In this document: one piece after another, positions 19,257 through 26,554 of the stretch | Position numbering within the stretch: the first letter of the stretch is position 1 | Layout of the letters: each line of letters begins with the position of its first letter | NCBI GenBank assembly: GCA_950075865.1 | Contig: CATMVA010000001.1 | Coordinates: 152,202-216,201 of the forward strand | Direction of reading: 5' to 3' | Length of the DNA stretch: 64,000 nucleotides | From: an uncultured Oscillospiraceae bacterium | GTDB taxonomy: Bacteria; Bacillota; Clostridia; Oscillospirales; Oscillospiraceae | Made by a program: the position numbers and the translations under genes | Notes under the pieces: model-generated | What the model was told of the DNA's origin: nothing | The model's input: the letters and a program-made list of their open reading frames with translations, nothing else | Database searches by the model: none

Positions 19257-19350
19257 AAAGGCACCTCCTTACACAAGAGGAAAACTCAGATTCTTTTGGG
19301 ACATCTCTCCGATAAAGCGCAACAAAGGACATAGTTAGAGATTATAGTAC

Positions 19351-19378
19351 ATTATACCACGAGTTCGGATTTTGTCCA
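19351..19378 (-). promoter_or_regulatory. Promoter of the class A PBP gene
   Basis: On the minus strand TGGACA, 16 bases, TATAAT, with a second TATAAT ten bases further downstream (19341-19346). Confidence 0.6.
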
Positions 19379-19449
19379 CCCCAAACCTCAGATTTAACAT
19401 CTTCCAAACATATTCTGAGGATCCGACAAAAATTGCAAGGGCTTCACTC

Positions 19450-19478
19450 TTGCTTTTTTTGCTCCGGCGGGGTACAAT
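19450..19478 (+). promoter_or_regulatory. Promoter of the DUF1292 gene
   Basis: TTGCTT, 17 bases, TACAAT, about 49 bases before the start codon. Confidence 0.6.
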
Positions 19479-19526
19479 AGCTTCAGGAGAACAATATCCT
19501 CAAATTTACACAATGGAGGCCCTTTT

Positions 19527-19817
19527 ATGAGCGAGGAATTCGGCCCTGATTTTATTTCCATCACCGACGAGGATGGAAACGAATTTGAACTGGAGCATGT
19601 GGACACCATAGAGTACAACGGTCAGATTTATATGGCCTTCTTCCCCGCCGACACCGGAGAAGAAAAAGAGGATGACGAGGAGGATGGTCTCATCATCCTG
19701 AAGATCGTTGTCGTAGATGGGGAAGAGCAGCTTTCCACCCTGGACAGCGAAGAAGAACTGGAAGAGATCTATGACAAGTTCATGGAGCTTCTCTTTCAGG
19801 ATGAAGAGGATGAGTGA
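19527..19817 (+). CDS. DUF1292 family acidic protein (YrzB-like)
   Basis: A 96-residue, strongly acidic protein. The family pattern is visible: ITDEDGNEFELEHVDTIEYNGQIYMAFFPAD, then an acidic stretch and IILKIVVVDGEEQLSTLDSEEELEEIYDKFMELL. Function is unknown; in Bacilli the family member is encoded beside ruvX/yrrK, which here lies about 5 kb away. The ATG follows GGAGG. The 6S RNA gene begins within about 10 bases of the stop. Confidence 0.85.
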   Translation: MSEEFGPDFISITDEDGNEFELEHVDTIEYNGQIYMAFFPADTGEEKEDDEEDGLIILKIVVVDGEEQLSTLDSEEELEEIYDKFMELLFQDEEDE

Positions 19818-19824
19818 TCATACA

Positions 19825-20013
19825 TTTCCCTGCCTGGTTCGTGATGGATCCTTTTAAACCCACATTTTTAAAACGGGATGCTGACTCGTTCCGCGGTTCG
19901 CAGGCCTCCCGGCCCAAAGTCGGAAGTTGGAAGCGGTAATGCGGATACGGAGGCGACCCACCTGCCGGAGACGTGCAGGTTTTAAATGGGTCCACACGGC
20001 CATGGCGGGGTTC
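19825..20013 (+). ncRNA. ssrS: Probable 6S RNA
   Basis: No reading frame. The 5' segment CCCTGCC (19828-19834) pairs with GGCGGGG (20004-20010), closing a long rod as in 6S RNA. The middle carries TTCCGCGGTTCGCAGGCC, close to the TCCGCGGTT segment of known 6S RNAs. An inner arm ACCTGC...GTGCAGGT is present. In Bacillus the 6S-1 gene lies next to yrvM/tcdA, and tcdA is two genes downstream here. 6S RNA binds the housekeeping holoenzyme and mimics open promoter DNA (family knowledge). Ends are estimates; a terminator follows at 20029. Confidence 0.75.
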
Positions 20014-20028
20014 TGTTTTTCCAAAAGT

Positions 20029-20054
20029 AAGCCGCTGAAGTCAGCGGCTTTTCT
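20029..20054 (+). terminator. Terminator of the 6S RNA unit
   Basis: A perfect 10-bp stem (AAGCCGCTGA / TCAGCGGCTT) with a 2-base loop core, followed by TTTTCT. Confidence 0.8.
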
Positions 20055-20094
20055 CTTGTCTGCTTTTGTTTACGCATTTTTCATTTTTGGGGGC

Positions 20095-20123
20095 TTGCAA
20101 GAAGCGACACTTTCTTGTATAAT
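20095..20123 (+). promoter_or_regulatory. Promoter of the PrsA-like gene
   Basis: TTGCAA, 17 bases, perfect TATAAT, about 65 bases before the start codon. Confidence 0.75.
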
Positions 20124-20188
20124 ATCCAAATGCGTCAGACCGGACGCGATTTCCGGTCATAAGGATAAAATGAGAGGACTGAACGCAA

Positions 20189-21934
20189 ATGAGCGCATCC
20201 GACAAGAAGAAGCTAAAAAAAGTCGCTATGGCCGATGGAATGACCCAAAAGCAGCGTCAGGAGGCTGAAGCTGCCCAAACCGTCAAGCGGAAAAAGACCA
20301 TTTACTGGACGGTTGGTATCATCTGCGCTGTGGCCGCCGCGGCTCTGCTGATCTGGAACAACATCGGCGGAGTTATGAGCCATCGTCACTACAACGATGT
20401 GGCCGCTACTGTAAACGGTACCAATTACACGGTGGGCGATCTGCAGTACTATTATGGCGGAGCTCGCCAGAACCTCTACTCCCTGTACAGTGCGTACGGG
20501 ATCTCTTTCTTCAATTCTTCGGTAAGCGACGGCGCACAATGGTACAGTGAAGCCGACAACAAAACTCTGGCCGACTATTTCCGGGAGACCGCGCTGGCCA
20601 ATTTGAAGCAGGTATCCGCCCTGTGTAGCGCCGCCAACGAAGCCGGCTACACCCTGTCCGAAGAGGGGCAGGCATCTATTGACGAGGCTTTGAGCCAGAT
20701 CGACACATACCGCGCCCAGCGTGGTCTGACCCGTGACGGATACCTGGCCCAAATTTACGGGGAAAGCGTCACCGAGCAGGTCTTCCTGCGGAACCTGACT
20801 GCCAGCACACTGGCAAGCGAGTACAGCCAGCATCACCAGGACAGCATTTCCTATGATGACGCCGCCCTCTACACCTATTATAATGAGCACCCTGACACTC
20901 TGGACAGCTATGACTATCGTGTGTTCACCATCAGTGGCACGCCCGAGGCAAAGACCGACGACGAGGGCAACACCGTGACTCCCACCGACGAAGAGACCGC
21001 AGCCGCCAAGGAGAACGCCAAGGCTCAGGCCGAGGCTGCCGTCAAGGAGATCGAGGAGGCCGAGGACCGTGTAGAGGCCTTTATCGCGGCCGCGCCCAAG
21101 TATGTCTCGGAAAACACCAAAGAGGCCTACACCCTTGATAAAAACTATTCCCTGCAATCCGGTGTACTGGGCAGCAACCTGAGCCAGGCCTATATCGGAA
21201 CCTGGCTTATGGATAAAGAACGCAAGGCCGGTGACGTGGCTTATGTGGAGGCCGGCAGTAATTATCAGGTGGTTCTCTTCCTTGACCGCTATCTGAACAC
21301 CGATCCCACTGTGGATATGCGCCACATCCTGATCCAGCCCAAAACCTCCGATGAGGCCGAGACCAACGAGTCCAACGCCAAAGTCCCCACTCAGGACGAG
21401 ATGGATGCCGCCAAAGCTGAGCTCCAAAAAATTTATGACGAATGGAAAGACGGCGAGGCCACCGAGGAGAGCTTTGCCGCTCTTGCCGAGAAGTATTCCA
21501 CTGATGGTCGAAATACGGATGGCAGTTTGGCGAAAGCTGGTGGTTTGTATGACCACGTCACTGAGGACTATATGATCCCCAGCATTGATGAGTGGCTCTT
21601 CGCTGCCGGCAGAAAACCCGGTGATGTCGAAATGCTCGAGTACAACGAGGAAAACGGCCGTTATTACGGCTGGCACCTGGTTTATTATGTCCAGGAAAAT
21701 GAGCCCATCTGGAAAGATTCCGCACGGGAAGCTAAACGCTCCACTGACCAGTCCGAGTGGCTGACCGCCCTTACCGAGGCCGTGGAGGCCACCTCCGCCG
21801 ACGGAATGCAATATGTGGGCTCCGTCAACACCGCTGTTCCCACTGCCACCCCTACCCCCACCAGCAGCGAGCAGCCCGGCGAGAGTGAATTGTCCAGCGA
21901 GAGCGAAGAGCCCTCCGCCTCTCCTGCTCAGTAA
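20189..21934 (+). CDS. Membrane-anchored peptidyl-prolyl isomerase (PrsA/SurA type)
   Basis: 581 residues. A basic cytosolic tail is followed by one membrane helix (about 38-57), with no lipobox cysteine, so it is anchored by the helix and not by lipid as classical PrsA is. A SurA-N-like helical region follows, then an Ala/Glu-rich coiled stretch (about 255-300), and a parvulin/PpiC domain from about residue 376 (MRHILIQ, FAALAEKYSTDGRN). The tail is Ser/Pro/Glu rich. Role: folding of secreted proteins at the outer membrane face. Own promoter and terminator. A long reading frame on the opposite strand is a codon-bias shadow. Confidence 0.85.
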   Translation: MSASDKKKLKKVAMADGMTQKQRQEAEAAQTVKRKKTIYWTVGIICAVAAAALLIWNNIGGVMSHRHYNDVAATVNGTNYTVGDLQYYYGGARQNLYSLYSAYGISFFNSSVSDGAQWYSEADNKTLADYFRETALANLKQVSALCSAANEAGYTLSEEGQASIDEALSQIDTYRAQRGLTRDGYLAQIYGESVTEQVFLRNLTASTLASEYSQHHQDSISYDDAALYTYYNEHPDTLDSYDYRVFTISGTPEAKTDDEGNTVTPTDEETAAAKENAKAQAEAAVKEIEEAEDRVEAFIAAAPKYVSENTKEAYTLDKNYSLQSGVLGSNLSQAYIGTWLMDKERKAGDVAYVEAGSNYQVVLFLDRYLNTDPTVDMRHILIQPKTSDEAETNESNAKVPTQDEMDAAKAELQKIYDEWKDGEATEESFAALAEKYSTDGRNTDGSLAKAGGLYDHVTEDYMIPSIDEWLFAAGRKPGDVEMLEYNEENGRYYGWHLVYYVQENEPIWKDSAREAKRSTDQSEWLTALTEAVEATSADGMQYVGSVNTAVPTATPTPTSSEQPGESELSSESEEPSASPAQ

Positions 21935-21945
21935 ATCCAACCCGT

Positions 21946-21977
21946 GGAGGGCCGCCAAACTGGCGGCCCTCCCTTCT
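21946..21977 (+). terminator. Terminator of the PrsA-like gene
   Basis: A perfect 12-bp stem (GGAGGGCCGCCA / TGGCGGCCCTCC) with a 3-base loop, then CTTCTT. Confidence 0.75.
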
Positions 21978-22002
21978 TGTCGGTATCAAGGAGGTCTCCC
22001 TT

Positions 22003-22728
22003 ATGGACGAAACCCTGCTCCGCACCGAAATGCTCCTTGGCCCCGATGCTATGGCAAAGCTGAAACACAGCCATGTCGCCGTTCTTGGTCTCGGCGGCGT
22101 GGGCTCCTGGTGCACGGAGGCCCTGGCCCGTTCCGGCATAGGGACGATCACCCTGGTTGACTGCGATGAGGTGGCCTCCTCCAACCTGAATCGTCAGCTG
22201 GAAGCCACGACCTCCACCCTGGGCATGCCAAAAGCTCAGGCCATGGCCGAACGGATTGCCCTGGTGGCCCCGGGCTGTAAAGCAAATCCACTTGTGTACC
22301 GCTATACACCAGAGGATCGGGAAATCTTTTTTGCCGGCAGATACGACTACATTGTGGATGCTATCGACCTGGTTTCCTGTAAACTGGATCTGATTCAGAC
22401 CTCGCTGGAGCGAAATATTCCCATCATCTCGGCACTGGGCACAGGGAACAAGCTGGACCCCACCCGATTCCAGATCTCCGACATCTCCAAAACTATGGGC
22501 TGTCCTCTGGCTCGGGTAATCCGTAAAGAACTGCGTGCCAGAGGGGTCCTCCATCACCGGGTCCTCTGGTCTGATGAGGAGACGATCGCCCCCCAGAGCT
22601 GTGGTGAAACACCTCCTCCCGGCCGCCGAAGCATTCCCGGCAGCGTGGCTTGGGTCCCCTCCTGCGCCGGGCTCATGCTTGCCGGTGATGTGGTACTTTC
22701 TCTCACCAAAAAAGAACGGAACGCATAA
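22003..22728 (+). CDS. tcdA: tRNA threonylcarbamoyladenosine dehydratase (YrvM/TcdA)
   Basis: E1-like ATPase that cyclizes t6A37 in ANN-decoding tRNAs to ct6A. 241 residues: nucleotide loop VLGLGGVGSW (27-36), DCDEV, SNLNRQ with the adenylation arginine, and DAIDLVSCKLDLI. The enzyme family is shared with ThiF/MoeB, but the size, lack of a CxxC pair and closeness to 6S RNA favour TcdA. GGAGG precedes the ATG. Confidence 0.9.
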   Translation: MDETLLRTEMLLGPDAMAKLKHSHVAVLGLGGVGSWCTEALARSGIGTITLVDCDEVASSNLNRQLEATTSTLGMPKAQAMAERIALVAPGCKANPLVYRYTPEDREIFFAGRYDYIVDAIDLVSCKLDLIQTSLERNIPIISALGTGNKLDPTRFQISDISKTMGCPLARVIRKELRARGVLHHRVLWSDEETIAPQSCGETPPPGRRSIPGSVAWVPSCAGLMLAGDVVLSLTKKERNA

Positions 22729-22732
22729 AAGT

Positions 22733-22774
22733 CCCCCCTTGCAGGCACATTAGAGCTGCAAGGGGGCGTTTTTT
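22733..22774 (+). terminator. Terminator hairpin overlapping the ribosome site of the next gene
   Basis: A 12-bp stem (CCCCCTTGCAG / CTGCAAGGGGG, 22734-22766) followed by CG and six T residues. The next start codon (22775) comes directly after the T run, and its only ribosome-site candidate, AGGGGG, is the 3' arm of this stem. Confidence 0.8.
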
Positions 22775-23134
22775 ATGAAGGAAAATAAGCGCTGGGCTAT
22801 ACTGGCCGGAGGTTTGGCCGGCTTGATCAACGGTTTTTTCGGCGGAGGCGGCGGTATGGTCCTGGTACCATTGTTGGGCGACCAATGCAGCCTGGATCAG
22901 CGGAGAGCCTTTGCCACCTCGATAGCCATCATCTTGCCGCTGTGCGCCCTGTCCTCTGTCCTTTACTATCTCCGGGGCGGACTTGAATTTTCAGTTGCTC
23001 TCCCCTATTTGGCCGGTGGCTTGATCGGCGGTTATGCGGGCGGAATACTGTTCAACAAACTGAATATGGACTGGCTGCGGCGGGCTTTTGCTCTCCTCAT
23101 CCTTTATGGCGGCGTAAAGTCGCTTTTCTTTTGA
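22775..23134 (+). CDS. TSUP (TauE/SafE) exporter, N-terminal half protein
   Basis: 119 residues, about four membrane segments. The family glycine motif GGGGGMVLVPLLGDQ lies in the first segment (about 26-41). Full-length TSUP proteins have two such halves in one chain of about 250 residues; here each half is a separate gene. It overlaps the second half by 4 bases (ATGA). Members export sulfite, sulfoacetate or other organosulfur anions; the substrate here is unknown. Start codon choice is tied to the terminator hairpin just upstream. Confidence 0.8.
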   Translation: MKENKRWAILAGGLAGLINGFFGGGGGMVLVPLLGDQCSLDQRRAFATSIAIILPLCALSSVLYYLRGGLEFSVALPYLAGGLIGGYAGGILFNKLNMDWLRRAFALLILYGGVKSLFF

Positions 23135-23505
23135 TGGGGCCCTGGCTCACTGCCGTGCTGGCCGGAGCGGCCACCGGGGTCCTCTCCGGATTTGGCATTG
23201 GCGGCGGGACCTTGCTTTTGATCTATATGACTACTTTCGCCGGAGTGGACCAGCATCTGGCTCAGGGAATCAATCTACTCTATTTTCTCCCCACCGCTGC
23301 CACCGCGCTGCCCAGTCATATCAAAAATGGCTATATCGACAAAAAAACGGCCAAGCCCGCCATTTTGGCAGGTTTGGCCGGTACCGCCGCCGCAGCTTGG
23401 GTAGCTACAAGTTTAGAGGTTTCCCTTTTGCGCCGATTCTTCGGTGGATATCTCATCTATATCGGCATCAAAGAATTATTCCGCAAAGCTCCACAAGGTA
23501 AATAG
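23131..23505 (+). CDS. TSUP (TauE/SafE) exporter, C-terminal half protein
   Basis: 124 residues, about four membrane segments. It carries the matching second glycine motif GFGIGGGTLLLIYM (about 21-34), then GINLLYFLPTAATALPSH and AKPAILAGLAG, which are typical of TSUP repeats. Translationally coupled to the first half by a 4-base overlap, which supports a heterodimeric transporter. A frameshift in a single gene is unlikely because the second frame has its own ATG and both ends are complete. Converges with the minus-strand gene ending at 23508. Confidence 0.8.
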   Translation: MMGPWLTAVLAGAATGVLSGFGIGGGTLLLIYMTTFAGVDQHLAQGINLLYFLPTAATALPSHIKNGYIDKKTAKPAILAGLAGTAAAAWVATSLEVSLLRRFFGGYLIYIGIKELFRKAPQGK

Positions 23506-23507
23506 CC

Positions 23508-24254
23508 TTACAGACCCGTTGAAAGGTGACATCCGGTGCCCCTCTCAAACACTCTCGCTTCCTCCGGCGAAAGAAAAAGGATCGTCATCCCCTGGTAATT
23601 GTTCCACATGGCATAATACCGTTTGATGGCCCCCTCCTGCTCCAAAATATCGTTTACCGACTTCAGGATAGAACAGTCCAGCCAGTCCAGCATGGCCTGC
23701 GTATCGATGGTGTAGGGTTTCCCATTATAGTTCAGCTTCACCCGCCGAAGGCCAGTCCCCTCCTCCCAGTTTACCTGACTGTCATCCTGGACCACGTCAG
23801 TGATTGGAACCTCGTCGCCAGAGATGGACAACAGCCCCTGGAAAAACAGAGGATACATGGTGCTTTCGTCAAACACCTCAGTGTCCAAGGCATACACCTG
23901 ATCTGTGAGCGGCTTCCACTCTCCGGTCTCATAATTGAAATCTCCCATTCCCACGCTGGCTAGAAAGTCAGCGTATCCATCGCCCGACTGTTTCTCCAAC
24001 CGCTGTCGGACTTCCTCCAAGAAGACAATGCCAAGCTCCTCCAGGACCTTGAGCTTTGCCTTTGCGGAAAGCTCTTGCCCCGGCTGGTTCATCAAATCAT
24101 CTAATAAGTAGTCGTCAAACTTGCCCATATCCCCCACTGATTCTCCCCCCGGTCGAGACCAAACGTATTTATCTCCACTCAATCTGACTATTATCGCCAG
24201 ACAGGCCAAAAAACCTGCAAGAAAGATAAGTCCCCGTTTGAATTCCTTTGTCAT
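23508..24254 (-). CDS. Membrane-anchored protein of unknown function
   Basis: Not recognised. 248 residues: a short basic start, one hydrophobic helix (about 8-24), then a soluble domain likely outside the cell, rich in Asp and Glu. The middle (KAKLKVLEELGIVFLEEVRQRLEKQ) is probably helical. It ends AIKRYYAMWNNYQGMTILFLSPEEARVFERG. No lipobox or catalytic motif seen. It overlaps ruvX by 4 bases (ATGA), so trxA, ruvX and this gene form one unit. Confidence 0.7.
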   Translation of the reverse strand: MTKEFKRGLIFLAGFLACLAIIVRLSGDKYVWSRPGGESVGDMGKFDDYLLDDLMNQPGQELSAKAKLKVLEELGIVFLEEVRQRLEKQSGDGYADFLASVGMGDFNYETGEWKPLTDQVYALDTEVFDESTMYPLFFQGLLSISGDEVPITDVVQDDSQVNWEEGTGLRRVKLNYNGKPYTIDTQAMLDWLDCSILKSVNDILEQEGAIKRYYAMWNNYQGMTILFLSPEEARVFERGTGCHLSTGL

Positions 24255-24676
24255 TCGCCCCGCTCCAATCGCTTTTTGACTAAATATCCCTCTAAAATAA
24301 GGGTGGCCGCCACAGCATCCACATTCTTTCTGTGCGCCTTCATCTTTTTGCCGCTTTCATGTAATATGGCATGGGCCTCGATGGTGGTCCTCCGTTCGTC
24401 CCAGAGAATCGGCTTCAAGCCCGTAGTCTGCTCCAGTAGTGCGGCAAAGGCACGATAATGGTCGGCACGAAGGCTCTCTGTACCATCCATATTGCGCGGA
24501 AAGCCCATTACCAACTCTTCAGCCCCCTGCTCTTTCACCATCCGTGCCACCTCAGCCGCTACCATCTCAGCCTTATGGTTCTGGATCACCGTGGTGAACC
24601 CCGCCAGCAGCCCAGTGGGGTCAGATACGGCGACGCCCGTCCGGGCGTCGCCGTAATCAATAGCCATGATCCTCAT
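24251..24676 (-). CDS. ruvX: Holliday junction resolvase-like RuvX (YqgF family)
   Basis: RNase H-like protein of 141 residues. Catalytic acidic positions fit: MAIDYGDARTGVAVSD near the start, LWDERRTT in the middle and DAVAATLILEGYL near the end. The family processes the 5' end of pre-16S rRNA and has been proposed as an alternative Holliday junction resolvase. It overlaps trxA by 4 bases. Confidence 0.94.
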   Translation of the reverse strand: MRIMAIDYGDARTGVAVSDPTGLLAGFTTVIQNHKAEMVAAEVARMVKEQGAEELVMGFPRNMDGTESLRADHYRAFAALLEQTTGLKPILWDERRTTIEAHAILHESGKKMKAHRKNVDAVAATLILEGYLVKKRLERGE

Positions 24677-25005
24677 GCATTCTGTTCCAAAACGCTGTCC
24701 AGCACCTCTGTATAGGTGTCCATAGGCATAACACCCACCTTACGGTCAATCTCTTCACCATTCTTGAGCAGAATAACTGTAGGAATGCTCATGACTCCAT
24801 ACCGCCGGGCCAGCTCGGATTCCTCATCCACATTCACCTTACCAATAATCACACCCTGTCCCTCATACTCATCGGCCAGCTGCTCAATAACAGGACCCAG
24901 CATCCGGCAGGGGCCACACCATTCAGCCCAAAAATCTACCAGCATAGGCTCACTGCCGCCCAGCGCCTTATCAAAACCCTCTTGGTCAAAATGTATCAAC
25001 GCCAT
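24673..25005 (-). CDS. trxA: Thioredoxin
   Basis: 110-residue thiol-disulfide reductant with the classical WCGPC active site (about 28-32), the cis-proline loop SIPTVILLKNGE, and DFWAEW before the active site. ATG at 25005 follows AAAGGA; the longer upstream reading lacks a ribosome site. First gene of trxA-ruvX-unknown. Confidence 0.97.
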   Translation of the reverse strand: MALIHFDQEGFDKALGGSEPMLVDFWAEWCGPCRMLGPVIEQLADEYEGQGVIIGKVNVDEESELARRYGVMSIPTVILLKNGEEIDRKVGVMPMDTYTEVLDSVLEQNA

Positions 25006-25060
25006 GAAAAACATCCTTTCCATTTTCGTTTGGGGAACAATACCATCCTTCCCTTTTTCA

Positions 25061-25090
25061 ATTATCATATACCCCCCCCTCTCTTGTCAA
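25061..25090 (-). promoter_or_regulatory. Promoter of trxA-ruvX
   Basis: On the minus strand perfect TTGACA, 18 bases including a run of seven or eight G, then GATAAT. Its -35 box overlaps that of the divergent glycosyltransferase promoter. Confidence 0.65.
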
Positions 25091-25112
25091 GAGTTTTCTT
25101 TTGTAGTACAAT
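25084..25112 (+). promoter_or_regulatory. Promoter of the glycosyltransferase gene
   Basis: TTGTCA, 17 bases, TACAAT, about 35 bases before the start codon. Confidence 0.65.
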
Positions 25113-25147
25113 AAACGGGAAATCATCCAAAAGAGAGGAAACCGCCT

Positions 25148-25987
25148 ATGTCCACCCCCACGATTTCCATTATTGTTCCTGTTTATAATGCTTCTCCCTA
25201 TCTCCGTCAGTGCCTTGACTCCATTTTGGCACAAACCTTCCGTGATTTTGAGGCCATCCTGGTCAATGACGGAAGTACTGACGATTCTTTGGATATCTGC
25301 CGTTCCTATGCGCAGCGGGACAGCCGCTTTCTCATTCTTGACAAAGAAAACTCCGGTGTCTCAGATAGCCGCAACAAAGCTATAGAATGTGCCCGCGGAA
25401 AATATCTTCAGTTCATTGATTCGGACGATTGGTTTACTCCGGATGCCTCTGCCTCCCTTCTTCATGCTGCTGAAAGCACCGGCAGCGACCTTGTGGTCGG
25501 CCACTTCTTTCGGGTTGTTGGTGAGCGGGCCGCCCAGCGCGGACATATCAAAGAGGATCGTATCCTCACCCGGACCGACTATGCCGAAGAAATGCTGAAG
25601 GCCCCTGCAAACTACTACTATGGCGTTTTGTGGAACAAGCTGTACCGTCGTTCCATCATTGAAGGCAATCATTTGGCCTTTGATCCGCAAATCAAGTGGA
25701 GTGAGGATTTTCTCTTTAACTTAGAATATTTGGAGCACGTCAGGCTAATCGCCACTGTATCCCATCCCATTTACTATTATCGAAAACGGGAGAACAGTCT
25801 GGTCAACAGCCAGGCCAACCTGCGGAAGTTGGCTGCTATGAAAAGATCGACCTTTCGTGAATACAAGGAACTCTACCAAAAGCTGGATCTTTATGAGGAG
25901 AAAAAAGCCGACGTCTATCGTTATCTTCTTTCCGCCGCGGCTGACGGTGCGATAGGCCCTCTTGCACAAAAGCTTCCGGAACTCTGA
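25148..25987 (+). CDS. Family 2 glycosyltransferase
   Basis: 279 residues with a GT-A fold. N-terminal nucleotide-sugar site SIIVPVYNASPYL (7-19) and LVNDGSTDDS (38-47), then SGVSDSRNKAIECARGKYLQ and the metal-binding FIDSDD (around 95-100). The C-terminal part has SEDFLFN and YYYRKRENS. Acceptor and sugar are unknown; relatives decorate cell-surface glycans. Own promoter. The left end of the mobile element starts 6 bases past the stop codon, so whether the C-terminus is original or altered by the insertion needs comparison. Confidence 0.85.
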   Translation: MSTPTISIIVPVYNASPYLRQCLDSILAQTFRDFEAILVNDGSTDDSLDICRSYAQRDSRFLILDKENSGVSDSRNKAIECARGKYLQFIDSDDWFTPDASASLLHAAESTGSDLVVGHFFRVVGERAAQRGHIKEDRILTRTDYAEEMLKAPANYYYGVLWNKLYRRSIIEGNHLAFDPQIKWSEDFLFNLEYLEHVRLIATVSHPIYYYRKRENSLVNSQANLRKLAAMKRSTFREYKELYQKLDLYEEKKADVYRYLLSAAADGAIGPLAQKLPEL

Positions 25988-25992
25988 ACCGC

Positions 25993-26033
25993 AAAGAGAG
26001 CGTCCCTGAAATAATGAGGTTCCGTAACGATGG
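25993..26033 (+). repeat. Left terminal inverted repeat of the mobile element
   Basis: 14-bp box AAAGAGAGCGTCCC, then 9 bases and GAGGTTCCGTAACGA. Inverted partner at 35120-35158. Confidence 0.75.
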
Positions 26034-26104
26034 TTTCAAAAAATGTAGTAGAGACAGTCGATACGGTATATTGCAGAAAATCTGAACAAACGGAGGAATC
26101 TGCA

Positions 26105-26470
26105 ATGAAATCATTATTTGAGAAAATAGGTGGCACCTATCATAAGAACGGTGATTATTTTCTGCCCGATTTGTCTCTGCCTGAAACCACTCCTGTTGGT
26201 ATCTGGGGGCAGCGTAGGAAGCACTACCTGAAAACACAGCGGGGGCCACTCTACAACGCTCTGCTTCTCAGTGGCAAGTTGAATGGCCATTTGATTGAGG
26301 TTGATATCCAGGCAGAAGCTATGTTTTCTCAGTTGGTCAAACAACTGGCAGAACAGGAGCGTGTGACAGAGCAACTCAAAGCTGAGAACCAGATGGAGTG
26401 GATTGGGCGGATGAACAACGTCCAAAATCGGGCAACAGAAGTTATATGTAGCGAACTGATTTACACCTGA
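26105..26470 (+). CDS. tnpV: Transposon-associated protein TnpV
   Basis: 121 residues of the TnpV family, found with large serine recombinases on Tn4451-like elements. Marks: GDYFLPDLSLPE, RRKHYLKTQRGPLYNALLLSGKL, EQERVTEQLKAENQMEWIGRMN and the end ICSELIY. The function is not established. ATG at 26105 follows GGAGGAA. A reading frame of about 25 codons directly upstream in the same frame (from 26030) may be element-end sequence and is not included. A terminator follows. Confidence 0.85.
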   Translation: MKSLFEKIGGTYHKNGDYFLPDLSLPETTPVGIWGQRRKHYLKTQRGPLYNALLLSGKLNGHLIEVDIQAEAMFSQLVKQLAEQERVTEQLKAENQMEWIGRMNNVQNRATEVICSELIYT

Positions 26471-26472
26471 GC

Positions 26473-26507
26473 AACAGGGCCGGGGGAATGCTCCCCCGGC
26501 CCTGTTT
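26473..26507 (+). terminator. Terminator between tnpV and the DUF4238 gene
   Basis: A perfect 14-bp stem (AACAGGGCCGGGGG / CCCCCGGCCCTGTT) with a short loop, then TTTG. It sits between convergent genes and may act both ways. Confidence 0.7.
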
Positions 26508-26554
26508 GACTTGCAATGAAAAGACCACTTGTCCGATGTACCGTTTCCTCTTAA

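Noticed and set aside
20213..21958. A 581-codon open frame antisense to the PrsA-like gene
   Set aside because: Low-complexity Gly/Val/Leu product that mirrors the Ala/Asp/Glu codons of the real gene.
26030..26104. In-frame extension of tnpV upstream to 26030
   Set aside because: The ribosome site directly precedes the ATG at 26105, and the extension runs into the element's end repeat.
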